The notes below the pieces were generated by a model. The model was not told where the DNA came from. It saw only the letters and a program-made list of their open reading frames with translations, and ran no database searches. From the NCBI GenBank assembly GCA_910575555.1, contig CAJTFX010000004.1:62001-126000 (forward strand): a stretch of 64,000 bases of DNA, given 5' to 3'. The stretch is from Lachnospiraceae bacterium. GTDB taxonomy: Bacteria > Bacillota > Clostridia > Lachnospirales > Lachnospiraceae. Positions 52,573 through 60,766 of this stretch are shown here, one piece after another (position 1 is the first letter of the stretch; every line of letters starts with the position of its first letter). The position numbers were made by a program, and so were the translations under genes.

Positions 52573-52932
52573 TTAACCTGTGTAATTTCCACCGGCAATC
52601 AACGGCTGCAGGTAAGCAACGATAAAGCCCAGTGAATTGAGGACAATCCATGTCACTACAATCCGCTTCAGCCAACTGGTTGCTTCATCCACTGCACGCT
52701 GGTTCCTGGAAACCATCCTGACAATCAGCGCAATCGCAGCGGCTGTGACCGCAACAATCGTACTGATTCCCACCAACTGACCATACACATCTTTCATAAT
52801 CTTGGAAAAACGATCCCAAATCGTGTCGGCCATGACCGGCTGCAGGGAAATAAGCGTCACACACGCCATCCCTACCAGCGACCAGTAGGCAGTTTTCAGA
52901 TGTTCCCTGCCCTTTTTCAGTTGTTTTACCAT
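52573..52932 (-). CDS. Small T4SS membrane protein (VirB2/TrbC-like position)
   Basis: 119 residues. Signal-like first helix (LKTAYWSLVGMACVTLISLQPVMA), then two more membrane helices (LVGISTIVAVTAAAIALIVRMV and WIVLNSLGFIVAYL). Directly precedes the VirB6-like gene, the place of the VirB2/pilin-like or TrbC-type protein in Gram-positive T4SS operons. Function by position only. Confidence 0.72.
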   Translation of the reverse strand: MVKQLKKGREHLKTAYWSLVGMACVTLISLQPVMADTIWDRFSKIMKDVYGQLVGISTIVAVTAAAIALIVRMVSRNQRAVDEATSWLKRIVVTWIVLNSLGFIVAYLQPLIAGGNYTG

Positions 52933-53087
52933 ACGAAGGTACCTCCTTTGATCTTTTGGCGTCAGATAAATCTCGCAAAGCGGGATTTTCCGCCTGCGGC
53001 AGATTGCGCAAGCAATATCTCTCCTCTCTGCCGCAGTGCGATAATTTTTTTCGTGCTATAGGAAATCCGCAGGATTTTTTATAGCAT

Positions 53088-53129
53088 GAAAAATGCCGCT
53101 CCAAAAGCATCTTGCTCCTGAAACGGCAT
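53088..53129 (-). terminator. Terminator upstream of the T4SS operon
   Basis: Minus strand: GATGCCG / CGGCAT stem ending in TTTTTC, about 110 bases after the ArpU-like gene stop. A second inverted repeat GCTATA / TATAGC follows at 53055-53085. The T4SS promoter should lie between here and 52932. Confidence 0.65.
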
Positions 53130-53237
53130 CTCCTACGCCCTCTCCCAATTTGGGACGATATCAGTATACCTCTTTTCCGTTTGCATGTCATCGGCTCTAT
53201 AGCGCCACTTTTACGCCACTTTACTGCCATTTCATTT

Positions 53238-53870
53238 TCATTCCAATCCCTCCATAAGCGTCAGCATTTCCAGCCAGAAATCCACATCCTTCGCCGGAGC
53301 CGCCCACAACCGGATGGAGAGAATGGTGATTGCCTGTTGGCGGAGGCGGTAATAGTGCCGGGAAGACATGTCCAGTCGGTAGAGAAGCTCCGTATGGTTC
53401 AGATGCTCCGGCGATATGTACGTCAAATAAACCAGCTGATACAGCTTCTCCCCATTCTCCGGCTTTTTCTTCAACACCGTAAGCGCTTCATTTACCCGAT
53501 CCAGGAGCAGCCTTGATTTCTGGATGCCATCCATCCGGTTCTCCAGCTTCCGGTTCCCCATAGCCATTTCCACATCCATATGCTCAATCAGGGCATCCAC
53601 TCCCTCAAAGGGCTTTTCCAACTCCTCCGCAATAGTTTCCGGGAAACATTCCATCATCCAGACGATGGTGCGGTACTGCTGCAGGAGCATAAGCGTATTG
53701 TGATAGCTGTTCCTGGTCTTCTCCTGCTTTGCAGAACGCACCTTCTCACTGTCAATCTTCTGATCCGCAAGAATCCCCCTCTTTGTCAAAAGGCTGATAA
53801 ATGCATCTGATTGTGCCAAAATCTTTTCTTCCTGCTGTTCATACAGCTTTTTTTCATCCTGTCTGCTCAT
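53238..53870 (-). CDS. Helical regulator-like protein with C-terminal HTH
   Basis: 210 residues, mostly charged helices, with a C-terminal region LNHTELLYRLDMSSRHYYRLRQQAITILSIRLW that resembles sigma region 4 of phage ArpU-type late regulators. Overlaps the upstream replication-like gene by 17 bases and ends in a terminator, so it may be the regulator that switches on the T4SS operon that follows. Function inferred. Confidence 0.72.
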   Translation of the reverse strand: MSRQDEKKLYEQQEEKILAQSDAFISLLTKRGILADQKIDSEKVRSAKQEKTRNSYHNTLMLLQQYRTIVWMMECFPETIAEELEKPFEGVDALIEHMDVEMAMGNRKLENRMDGIQKSRLLLDRVNEALTVLKKKPENGEKLYQLVYLTYISPEHLNHTELLYRLDMSSRHYYRLRQQAITILSIRLWAAPAKDVDFWLEMLTLMEGLE

Positions 53871-54927
53871 ATGTGAATAACTCCTTTGCTATTTTTGTGA
53901 TGTCCACAGGCACACACGGCCCGCGGATTTTACTCGTTTCTATCACTGCATCCGTATATATACTTTTACCCTTGCAGTCATATATACAATTCTTACAACT
54001 CCTACACGGAGAAAGATACGCGCGTATTATAGGGCCGGAAAGTGCAACGCCCCCTTCTGGCTCATTTTGATGCGTTTCTTCCGCCATAGCCCCTGTCAGT
54101 TTCCTGCTGTACCATGTGACGATACGGTTAAGCTGTTCATGGTCGGAACCTTTTTTCTGCGTATTTGCACCCAAAATGCGTATTTTATCCAGAATACTTA
54201 TAATATCCTCCTGGGTAGGCATTGAAACCTCTGTACCAGTTGGGTACAGTCTATTAAAAATGAGGCAGCCATAGGATCCTGGCAGACGGTACAGAGCAAA
54301 GACATCCCCATGCTTCTGAAAAAACCTCCATACCTTCGTCTTTTCCCAGCCCCATCGCTGACCCAAGGCTTCCAAAGTCAAAACGGCGCCATATTTCCCA
54401 TACTGGACAGCCGGCGCCAGGAATGAAAACACATTGTTTGTTTCCTCAAATACCGTGTGGCACCAAAGGTCAAGCCATGCGTCAGATTCCTCAAATTTAG
54501 TTTGCTTTACGGCAAGCCGCTCTGTTATGCTGCGGGGAAGGCAGAGAAAGCCATACCCTTCGGTGGCATAAACAGCCCCATCCATGCAAGCCTCTCCTGA
54601 GCATTTCACAACCCAGTCTGTGACCTGATAGGTGAGCTTTTTCGTTTTTGTATCCAATGTATATTCAAGATATCCCAACTCTGAGAGCGCCTGAAGCGTT
54701 TCCAGCGCCTTAGAGCGGCTTTTCATACCCAGTATGCTCTTTAGTCCTACAACGCCTCCAGACCACATGCCAGGGCTTACAGTGTTGCTATAACCACAAT
54801 AGGAGGCCTGTCCTTTGCGGAATGCCGCACGGGATGCAAGCTTCGCCCAGTATCCCATAAGTCCTTTGCCTTCTGGCAGACGATTACGGGGCAGTTTTAC
54901 CCATTGGTACTTCATTAAGCATTTCAC
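53854..54927 (-). CDS. Putative replication initiator-like protein
   Basis: 357 residues. GTG 54925-54927 has AGGAGG eight bases ahead. N-terminal winged-helix features (LMGYWAKLASRAAFRKGQASYCGYSN, RSKALETLQALSELGYLEYTLD) and a second HTH-like area (LEALGQRWGWEKTKVWRFFQKHG) as in DnaD/RepA-type initiators of Gram-positive mobile elements. The C-terminal region has a CRSCKNCIYDC cysteine cluster that could bind zinc or Fe-S, uncommon for these. Initiator role is inference. Confidence 0.65.
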   Translation of the reverse strand: MKCLMKYQWVKLPRNRLPEGKGLMGYWAKLASRAAFRKGQASYCGYSNTVSPGMWSGGVVGLKSILGMKSRSKALETLQALSELGYLEYTLDTKTKKLTYQVTDWVVKCSGEACMDGAVYATEGYGFLCLPRSITERLAVKQTKFEESDAWLDLWCHTVFEETNNVFSFLAPAVQYGKYGAVLTLEALGQRWGWEKTKVWRFFQKHGDVFALYRLPGSYGCLIFNRLYPTGTEVSMPTQEDIISILDKIRILGANTQKKGSDHEQLNRIVTWYSRKLTGAMAEETHQNEPEGGVALSGPIIRAYLSPCRSCKNCIYDCKGKSIYTDAVIETSKIRGPCVPVDITKIAKELFTYEQTG

Positions 54928-55009
54928 ATCGGACACCTCCTTCCTAAAAATGGACACAAAAATAGGGCGACCTCTTTTTCCCTAAAGAAGCCGCCCGGCA
55001 ATTAAACTA

Positions 55010-55222
55010 CTAAAGTCTTACAACCAATCCTGAAATGTTATCTGTCTTGATACCCACCAGATACCAGTCTTCACCAAGCTCAATCCTGGTGGGTACCCAT
55101 TTGCCATTAATCAGCACATCCATACCAGTTCCACAATGTAATCCCCCATAATAAGATTCCAGTCCAAATCGTATGTCCATCCGCTCGCTTGACGGATCGT
55201 AAAATAAAGATCCCTGTTTCAT
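55010..55222 (-). CDS. DUF5348 family protein
   Basis: 70 residues from ATG 55220-55222 (GGAGG). MKQGSLFYDPSSERMDIRFG, then CGTGMDVLINGKWVPTRIE and WYLVGIKTDNISGLVVRL match DUF5348, a small ICE-associated beta protein. It is the last complete ICE gene before the right end. Confidence 0.8.
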   Translation of the reverse strand: MKQGSLFYDPSSERMDIRFGLESYYGGLHCGTGMDVLINGKWVPTRIELGEDWYLVGIKTDNISGLVVRL

Positions 55223-55572
55223 AAAATTTTCCTCCAATTCTTTTTCAATCTCTTTACTAAGTATTTCCAGTTATTTACTCTTAAATCACAACATGTTATA
55301 ATGAGTATGCCATTCAACGAGTAGCGAATTGCGATTACAGATGCCTGCATCTGTAATATAAGAAAATCGACCAGACAGGTTAGCTACTCCTATCTGGCCG
55401 TTTATGACAGGTATTCAATTATGAATATGTATTTACCGAAACTGCTCCTCCTTTCACTTACATTCACATATCCGCGCAGATACAGTGTCCCATTCTTGGT
55501 CAATGAATTAGGATAACCACCAGAAACGCCCTATTTATCAGCATTTCCTGTGTTGTCCTTATTATAACTCAC
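55223..55572. other. ICE right-terminal region
   Basis: No convincing gene in 350 bases. Perfect palindrome ATTACAGATGC-CT-GCATCTGTAAT (55334-55357) and a near-perfect stem CCAGACAGG / CCTATCTGG (55373-55403) lie here, the kind of hairpins seen near ICE ends and oriT. A 41-codon open stretch on the minus strand continues in the SpoIVB frame after two stops (ends near 55407) but resembles nothing known. An unused AAAGGAGGAG ribosome-like site is at 55445-55455. The att core should be at 55573-55580. Confidence 0.5.
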
Positions 55573-56745
55573 TCACATGCCCTGCACGATTCCCCCAGTC
55601 AGATTCAAAAGCTCCGGATCTGTCACCTGGAACAAAATCCCCTTATTTTCACTGTTATAATCCAGATCCGTAATCACAATAGAATATTCCTTTCGCTCCC
55701 CGGAAACGGTAGATATAATTCTGGCCTCCCCTTCCTCAATTTCCTGCTTAAACCCAACGGGACTGAAACTTTCGCCGCCTGCCTTTTCCGGAATTTTTTC
55801 CAGATTTCCGTATATTCCCACACTGGTATTTTCCTCCACCGTTCCCAGACGGTACTGATCCAGATAAGTAATCACCCCGGCAATCTCTCCGGGATTTCCT
55901 TTTTCCCCTTTGGTGATCCCGGCAATTTCCGCATCATACAGGGTTCCTTCCCCCATATTTACCTGAGTTCCTGTATCCAGGTCACTCACCGGATGTCCCA
56001 ATGCGCCGTACTGATTTTGCTCATCATAAAAAGTTAAAGTTCCGACTCCGGCCAGATCATCCCTGACCCAGATTCCCAGCTTATATTCTTCCTCGGCTGT
56101 CTGTACCGGCTGCAGCTTTAACTGAATATATTCTTCTTCACGCAAAATGCCCAGTATGACAGGTTCGCCCTGGCACTGGTTAATTGTTTCAATCAAATCC
56201 TCTTTGCTTTCCATAACCTGATCATTGACCGTCTTGACATAATCCCCGCTTTTCACCAGGTTTTCCGCCGGTTCATAATTCATACCGTCGCTTCCGGTTA
56301 CCGTTCCTGTTCCGATAATCAGAATGCCGTCTGTCTTTACATAAATTCCCACCGGAATTCCGCAGGGCACCACCTGCTCCTGCTCCACCACCTCCACATT
56401 TACCTCTTTCATGTGAAACAGACCGAACAGTCTGCAGGTGATGGAATAGCTTCCCTGCTCCTGAGATTTTAAGGAAAAACTTTGATTTAAGTCCAGTTTG
56501 ATTTTATCTTTTTCAACCGTGGGAGACTGATTGCCGAAAACCTCCAGTCCCGCCTGATCCAGTTCCCCGGTGACAGGCAGGTGAAAATCAAAATTTTCTT
56601 CTCTGCCTTTTTCAATCCGGATTTTGTCCGGTATGGATTCTTCCATGAAATAAAACGAAAAAAAGATCCCCCAGCAAACGCCTGCAAGCAAACTCCCCCG
56701 CGCCATCCATTTCTGAAATCTAATCAGACTTTTTTCTTTCATCAT
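55573..56745 (-). pseudogene. spoIVB: SpoIVB sporulation protease, interrupted before the catalytic serine
   Basis: 390 residues remain, from ATG 56743-56745. N-terminal membrane helix, a PDZ-type middle (IPVGIYVKTDGILIIGTGTVTGSDG, SGDYVKTVNDQVMES), and peptidase S55 region with the catalytic His in GALGHPVSDLDTG. The family motif GIVQGMSGSP, whose serine is the nucleophile (Ser378 in B. subtilis), is cut after GIVQGM by a TGA. About 50 residues are lost. SpoIVB triggers sigma-K activation in the mother cell; this copy should be inactive unless the ICE excises. A programmed restoration like that of the sigK skin element is possible but unproven. Confidence 0.9.
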
Positions 56746-56864
56746 TTCACATCCTTCTAAAGTTCCGCCCATTTTCTGCCCTTTGGCAGACTTCTGGCTG
56801 TCATACGATGAAAATCAGGGACTTTCGCCGTAAATCCTTTTTAGTATGTGAAATTCCCACTGAT

Positions 56865-58547
56865 TTAACTCTGGGATTTTTTGACTGTTATTGCCAGTTC
56901 TTTCATTTCCCTGGCGCTTTCCATGACGGTATCCGTTATTTTCACGCCGCCCAGCATCCGGCCAAGTTCTGTAACGCTTTCTTTTTCATCCAACAGGCAA
57001 ATACTGGAAACGGTCACATGATTCACCACATTTTTACTGATTAAAAAATGATAATCCGCCATAGCAGCAATCTGGGGAAGATGGGTAATGCAGATCACCT
57101 GATGGCTTTTGCCGATCACATTCATTTTTTCCGCCACCATCTGGGCAGTCCGTCCGCTGATTCCTGCGTCTATTTCGTCAAAAATCAATGTTTCAATCTG
57201 ATCACTTTCCGCTAAAATTGTTTTAACGGCAAGCATAATCCGGCTCAGTTCTCCGCCGGAGGCCACTTTTCCCAAAGGCTTTAAAGGCTCTCCCGGATTG
57301 GTGGAAATTAAAAATTCCGCCTCATCCCGGCCGTTTACCGTATAACCTTTGGTTTCCTGAAATTCCATGGTAAAATCCACATCCAGAAAATTCAAATCCA
57401 CCAGGCCGCTTTTGATCTCTTTCGTCAGCTTTTTGGCATATTTTTTCCGGATTTTGGAAACTTCAGACGAGATTTTCTGCAGAGCGGCTTCTGATTTTTT
57501 CAGCCGCTGCTCCAATTCCTCTAAATATTCCTCATAATCTTTCAGCCTGTTGTATTTCTTCTGCTTTTCTTCTTTTGCCTGCAGGACCGCCTCGATGCTT
57601 CCTCCGAATTTGTCTTTCAGATGATTGATTTCATCCAGACGTTTTTCCACTTCAAAAAAGGCTTCCTCTTCAAATTCTTCCTCGGAAATATAGCCTGACA
57701 GCTCCCGGTTAAAATCATTTAAAAGACTGTCCACTTCCTCCAGCTGGCTGCACATTCCCTCCAGCTTCGGATCAAAATCCGTCACCGTCTGAAGCTCCCG
57801 AAGGGCCCGGCCAAGCTGCTCTGTGGCGCTTCCGCTTCCGCCGGTCATCTCGTAAGCCGCTCCTGCCGCCTCCATAATTTTGCGGTTGTTTGCCATCTTC
57901 CGGTAAGAAATTTCCAGCTCCTCATCTTCTCCGGGAATCAAACCTGCGCTCTCTATCTCCTGTATCTCATACTCCAGAAAAGACAGCTCCCGCTCTCTGC
58001 CCTCTCCCTCAGAAAGCGCCTGCTGCTTTTCTTCCAGAATCTCCTGATAGTTCTGATAGTTCTGTCTGAGCGTTTTCTTTTTTCCTTCCAGTTGATCTTT
58101 TCCGTATTCATCCAGAATTTCCAGATGCTTCTTTTTATGAAGCAAAGACTGATGTTCGTGCTGTCCATGAATATCAATCAGACAGGAGGCCGCCTTTTTC
58201 ATACAGGAAGCGGATACTGTTTCAGAATTGATTTTCCCTATGCTTCGGGATGATGTGATTTTCCGGGACATGATAATTTCGTCATTTTCCGGATAAATAT
58301 CCAGTTCTGCCAAAAGCTTTCTCTGCTCCTCATTCTCCACCCGAAAAATCAGCTCCACTAATGCATATTCCGCATGCTCCCGCAGCATTTCCTTCGGAAC
58401 CTTTTCTCCCAGAGCAAGATTGATAGAACCGATGATAATAGATTTTCCGGCTCCCGTTTCTCCTGAAAGAATATTCAGTCCATTGCCGAATTCCACCTCC
58501 GCTTCTTCCATCAATGCCAAATTTTTAACATGCAGACTTACCAACAT
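56865..58547 (-). CDS. recN: DNA repair ATPase RecN
   Basis: 560 residues from ATG 58545-58547. SMC-like: Walker A GETGAGKSIII near the start, a long coiled-coil middle (residues 150-370), and signature/Walker B GGELSRIMLAVK and LIFDEIDAGISGRTAQ near the end. Acts in double-strand break repair. Order argR-recN-spoIVB is the conserved clostridial arrangement; chromosomal side of the ICE junction. Confidence 0.95.
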   Translation of the reverse strand: MLVSLHVKNLALMEEAEVEFGNGLNILSGETGAGKSIIIGSINLALGEKVPKEMLREHAEYALVELIFRVENEEQRKLLAELDIYPENDEIIMSRKITSSRSIGKINSETVSASCMKKAASCLIDIHGQHEHQSLLHKKKHLEILDEYGKDQLEGKKKTLRQNYQNYQEILEEKQQALSEGEGRERELSFLEYEIQEIESAGLIPGEDEELEISYRKMANNRKIMEAAGAAYEMTGGSGSATEQLGRALRELQTVTDFDPKLEGMCSQLEEVDSLLNDFNRELSGYISEEEFEEEAFFEVEKRLDEINHLKDKFGGSIEAVLQAKEEKQKKYNRLKDYEEYLEELEQRLKKSEAALQKISSEVSKIRKKYAKKLTKEIKSGLVDLNFLDVDFTMEFQETKGYTVNGRDEAEFLISTNPGEPLKPLGKVASGGELSRIMLAVKTILAESDQIETLIFDEIDAGISGRTAQMVAEKMNVIGKSHQVICITHLPQIAAMADYHFLISKNVVNHVTVSSICLLDEKESVTELGRMLGGVKITDTVMESAREMKELAITVKKSQS

Positions 58548-58637
58548 ACAACTTTCTCCTCTCGTCCGCGGCGATTCTTTTTTAATACCTGCCTGACGGC
58601 AGTTTGCTTTCCTGCAGCATTCCAATCTGCAAAAGGC

Positions 58638-59090
58638 CTATTTCTTTGTGATCTTCCGCAGCCTTTCCATTAAAATTTCTGTATCCTCCACGGTACGCAC
58701 CGCGCACATGATTGTATCATCTCCTGCAATACTCCCCACAATCTCATGACAGTCCATAGAATCCAAAGCTGCTGCAACTGCCATTGCCATACCGGAAACG
58801 GTTCGAATCACCAGAATATTCTGCGCCATATCCATGGAAACAAATCCGTCCCGGAAAATCCTGATATATTTTTCACTCATATCCGGCTGATTTTCATTCA
58901 AAGAAATATATTTCTGGCGCCCCGACCCGTCCTGCGCTTTTGTCAGCTTTAATTCACGGATATCTCTTGATACGGTAGCCTGGGCCACAGGAAATCCTTC
59001 CTGTTCCAGACGCTCAGAAAGCTCCTCCTGTGTTTCGATACTGTATTTTGAAATGATTTCCAAAATTTTAGCATGACGTTTTGATTTCAT
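58638..59090 (-). CDS. argR: Arginine repressor ArgR
   Basis: 150 residues. N-terminal winged HTH with QEELSERLEQEGFPVAQATVSRDIRELKL, C-terminal arginine-binding domain with the GDDTIMCAVR motif. Hexameric repressor/activator of arginine genes. Normal length; ATG 59088-59090. Confidence 0.95.
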   Translation of the reverse strand: MKSKRHAKILEIISKYSIETQEELSERLEQEGFPVAQATVSRDIRELKLTKAQDGSGRQKYISLNENQPDMSEKYIRIFRDGFVSMDMAQNILVIRTVSGMAMAVAAALDSMDCHEIVGSIAGDDTIMCAVRTVEDTEILMERLRKITKK

Positions 59091-59105
59091 CTTTCCCTCC
59101 GTCTG

Positions 59106-59963
59106 TCAGGCATAACCCTGTAATTTTTTCCGAAGCCTTTCCAGAAAACTCTGTTGGCTGAGCTTCAGAATCCCGGTGCTGATGCGGGCCTTTTTCACTG
59201 TGATTTTCTCCCCTGCCCGGAGAATGCCCACATGATCCCCGTCAAAACTGACCTCCAATTCTTCTTCCTGTTCGCTGCTCCGCTTTGCCACCTCCACGGT
59301 AATCTCATCTTCCGCATCCAATACAATGCTTTTGGCGTTCAGTGTATGGGGGCTGATGGGAGTCACCAGCAGCAGGCTGGCCTTGGGATCTACGATGGGC
59401 CCGCCGCAGGACATACTGTAGCCGGTGGACCCGGTAGGGGTCGCAAGAATGATGCCGTCTGCCCGGTATGTATTCAGATACTCTCCATTGACCGAAATAA
59501 TCAAATCCACCACCTGCAGCCTGCCGCAGCGGTGAATGACAATATCATTCAATGCCGTCCGCTCCGGCTCCTTTCCCGCCTTTGTGATACAGCAGCCGGA
59601 CAACTGCATCCGCCGCTCAATGGTATAGCTGTCGTCTGCCAGAAGATGCTCTGCCCCGGCAACGGCTGTATCTGCTTCCAACTCGCAGAGATACCCCAGA
59701 TGGCCGGTATTGATCCCGATTAAGGGAATATCCCGCTCCGCAATATTTCTGGCCGCCCGAAGCAGGGTGCCGTCTCCTCCCACCACCAGAATGCACTCCG
59801 TATCCTTTGGAATTTTCTTGCGGTCAAAGGGGATGCCCTCCAGTTCCAGATTGGCCTGATACTGGCAAATCCCGCCGTTTTCTGTAATAAAATTCTGAAT
59901 TTTTTGGGTTAATTTCAGCTGAGCGTCCCTTGCTGGATTTACAATAATATAAAAATGTTTCAT
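59106..59963 (-). CDS. nadK: NAD kinase
   Basis: 285 residues. GGDGTLLRAARN is the catalytic GGDG motif, followed by NTGHLGYL and the PTGSTGYSMSCGGP block that binds NAD. Phosphorylates NAD to NADP. Four bases after tlyA, so same operon. Confidence 0.96.
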   Translation of the reverse strand: MKHFYIIVNPARDAQLKLTQKIQNFITENGGICQYQANLELEGIPFDRKKIPKDTECILVVGGDGTLLRAARNIAERDIPLIGINTGHLGYLCELEADTAVAGAEHLLADDSYTIERRMQLSGCCITKAGKEPERTALNDIVIHRCGRLQVVDLIISVNGEYLNTYRADGIILATPTGSTGYSMSCGGPIVDPKASLLLVTPISPHTLNAKSIVLDAEDEITVEVAKRSSEQEEELEVSFDGDHVGILRAGEKITVKKARISTGILKLSQQSFLERLRKKLQGYA

Positions 59964-59967
59964 AATT

Positions 59968-60765
59968 TTAGGTCAGTGTCCCATGGGCCTGCGCTACCAC
60001 AGCCGCCACATCCACCGGTTCCTCCTGACTTTCCAATCCTTTTTGTATATGTACCAGATACTCAATATTTCCTTCGGGCCCTTTAATGGGGGAAAATTCC
60101 AGATTGCGGACCCCAAAGCCAATTTCTTCTGCAAAGGCAAGAATTTTCTCAATGACCTCCCGATGTACGCCAGGGTCCCTGACTACGCCTTTCTTTCCCA
60201 CTTTTTCTTTTCCTGCCTCAAACTGCGGTTTGATCAGACACACCATCTGGCCGGCTTCGCCAAGAAGCTCTTTTGCCGCCGGAAGCACTTTTGTCAGGGA
60301 AATAAAAGAAACGTCCACGGATGCAAAGTCCAGTACATCCGCAATATCCTCCGGCGTCACATAGCGGATATTTGTCTTTTCCATGCAGACCACCCGCTCA
60401 TCCTGTCTCAATTTCCAGGCAAACTGTCCGTATCCCACATCCACCGCATAGACCTTTGCTGCGCCGTTTTGAAGCATACAGTCGGTAAAGCCCCCGGTAG
60501 ACGCGCCGATATCCATACAGATCCTGCCGGTGAGGCTGATATCAAAATTCTCCATTGCCTTTTCCAGCTTAAACCCGCCCCGGCTGACATATTTCAGGGC
60601 AGTTCCCCGCACTTCTATGGAAACCTTTTCGTCAAAAGAAGTTCCTGCTTTATCTTCCCGCTGACCTGCCACAAACACATTTCCCTCCATAATCATGGCT
60701 TTCGCTTTTTCTCTAGAGGGGGCCAGGCCCCGCTGCACCAACAGCACATCTAATCTTTCCTTCAT
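59968..60765 (-). CDS. tlyA: TlyA family rRNA 2'-O-methyltransferase
   Basis: 265 residues: N-terminal S4 RNA-binding domain (ERLDVLLVQRGLAPSREKAKAMIMEG) and an FtsJ-type SAM domain with DIGASTGGFTDC. Methylates rRNA in the subunit interface (16S/23S ribose 2'-O in mycobacterial TlyA); often also labelled hemolysin. Starts one base after dxs stops. Confidence 0.94.
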   Translation of the reverse strand: MKERLDVLLVQRGLAPSREKAKAMIMEGNVFVAGQREDKAGTSFDEKVSIEVRGTALKYVSRGGFKLEKAMENFDISLTGRICMDIGASTGGFTDCMLQNGAAKVYAVDVGYGQFAWKLRQDERVVCMEKTNIRYVTPEDIADVLDFASVDVSFISLTKVLPAAKELLGEAGQMVCLIKPQFEAGKEKVGKKGVVRDPGVHREVIEKILAFAEEIGFGVRNLEFSPIKGPEGNIEYLVHIQKGLESQEEPVDVAAVVAQAHGTLT

Positions 60766-60766
60766 A

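Larger units (their letters stand above)
1..55572. mobile_element. Integrative and conjugative element (right part), inserted in spoIVB
   Basis: Nearly all genes here run on the minus strand and include T4SS genes (VirD4, VirB4, PrgI, VirB6, NlpC/P60), ParA/ParB, a phage-type replication module and unrelated cargo, which is the normal content of a large clostridial ICE. The right boundary is placed at the point where the spoIVB frame breaks. Left boundary, integrase, relaxase and oriT are not in the window. Whether the phage-type module at 1-7.6 kb belongs to the same element or to a neighbouring prophage cannot be decided here; continuity of strand and the lack of any chromosomal gene between favour one element. 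Confidence 0.75.

Noticed and set aside
55440-55460. Strong ribosome-like site that could belong to spo0A, which normally follows spoIVB
   Set aside because: No spo0A coding sequence follows it, and spoIVB is already broken upstream at 55573, so this stretch must be ICE sequence.
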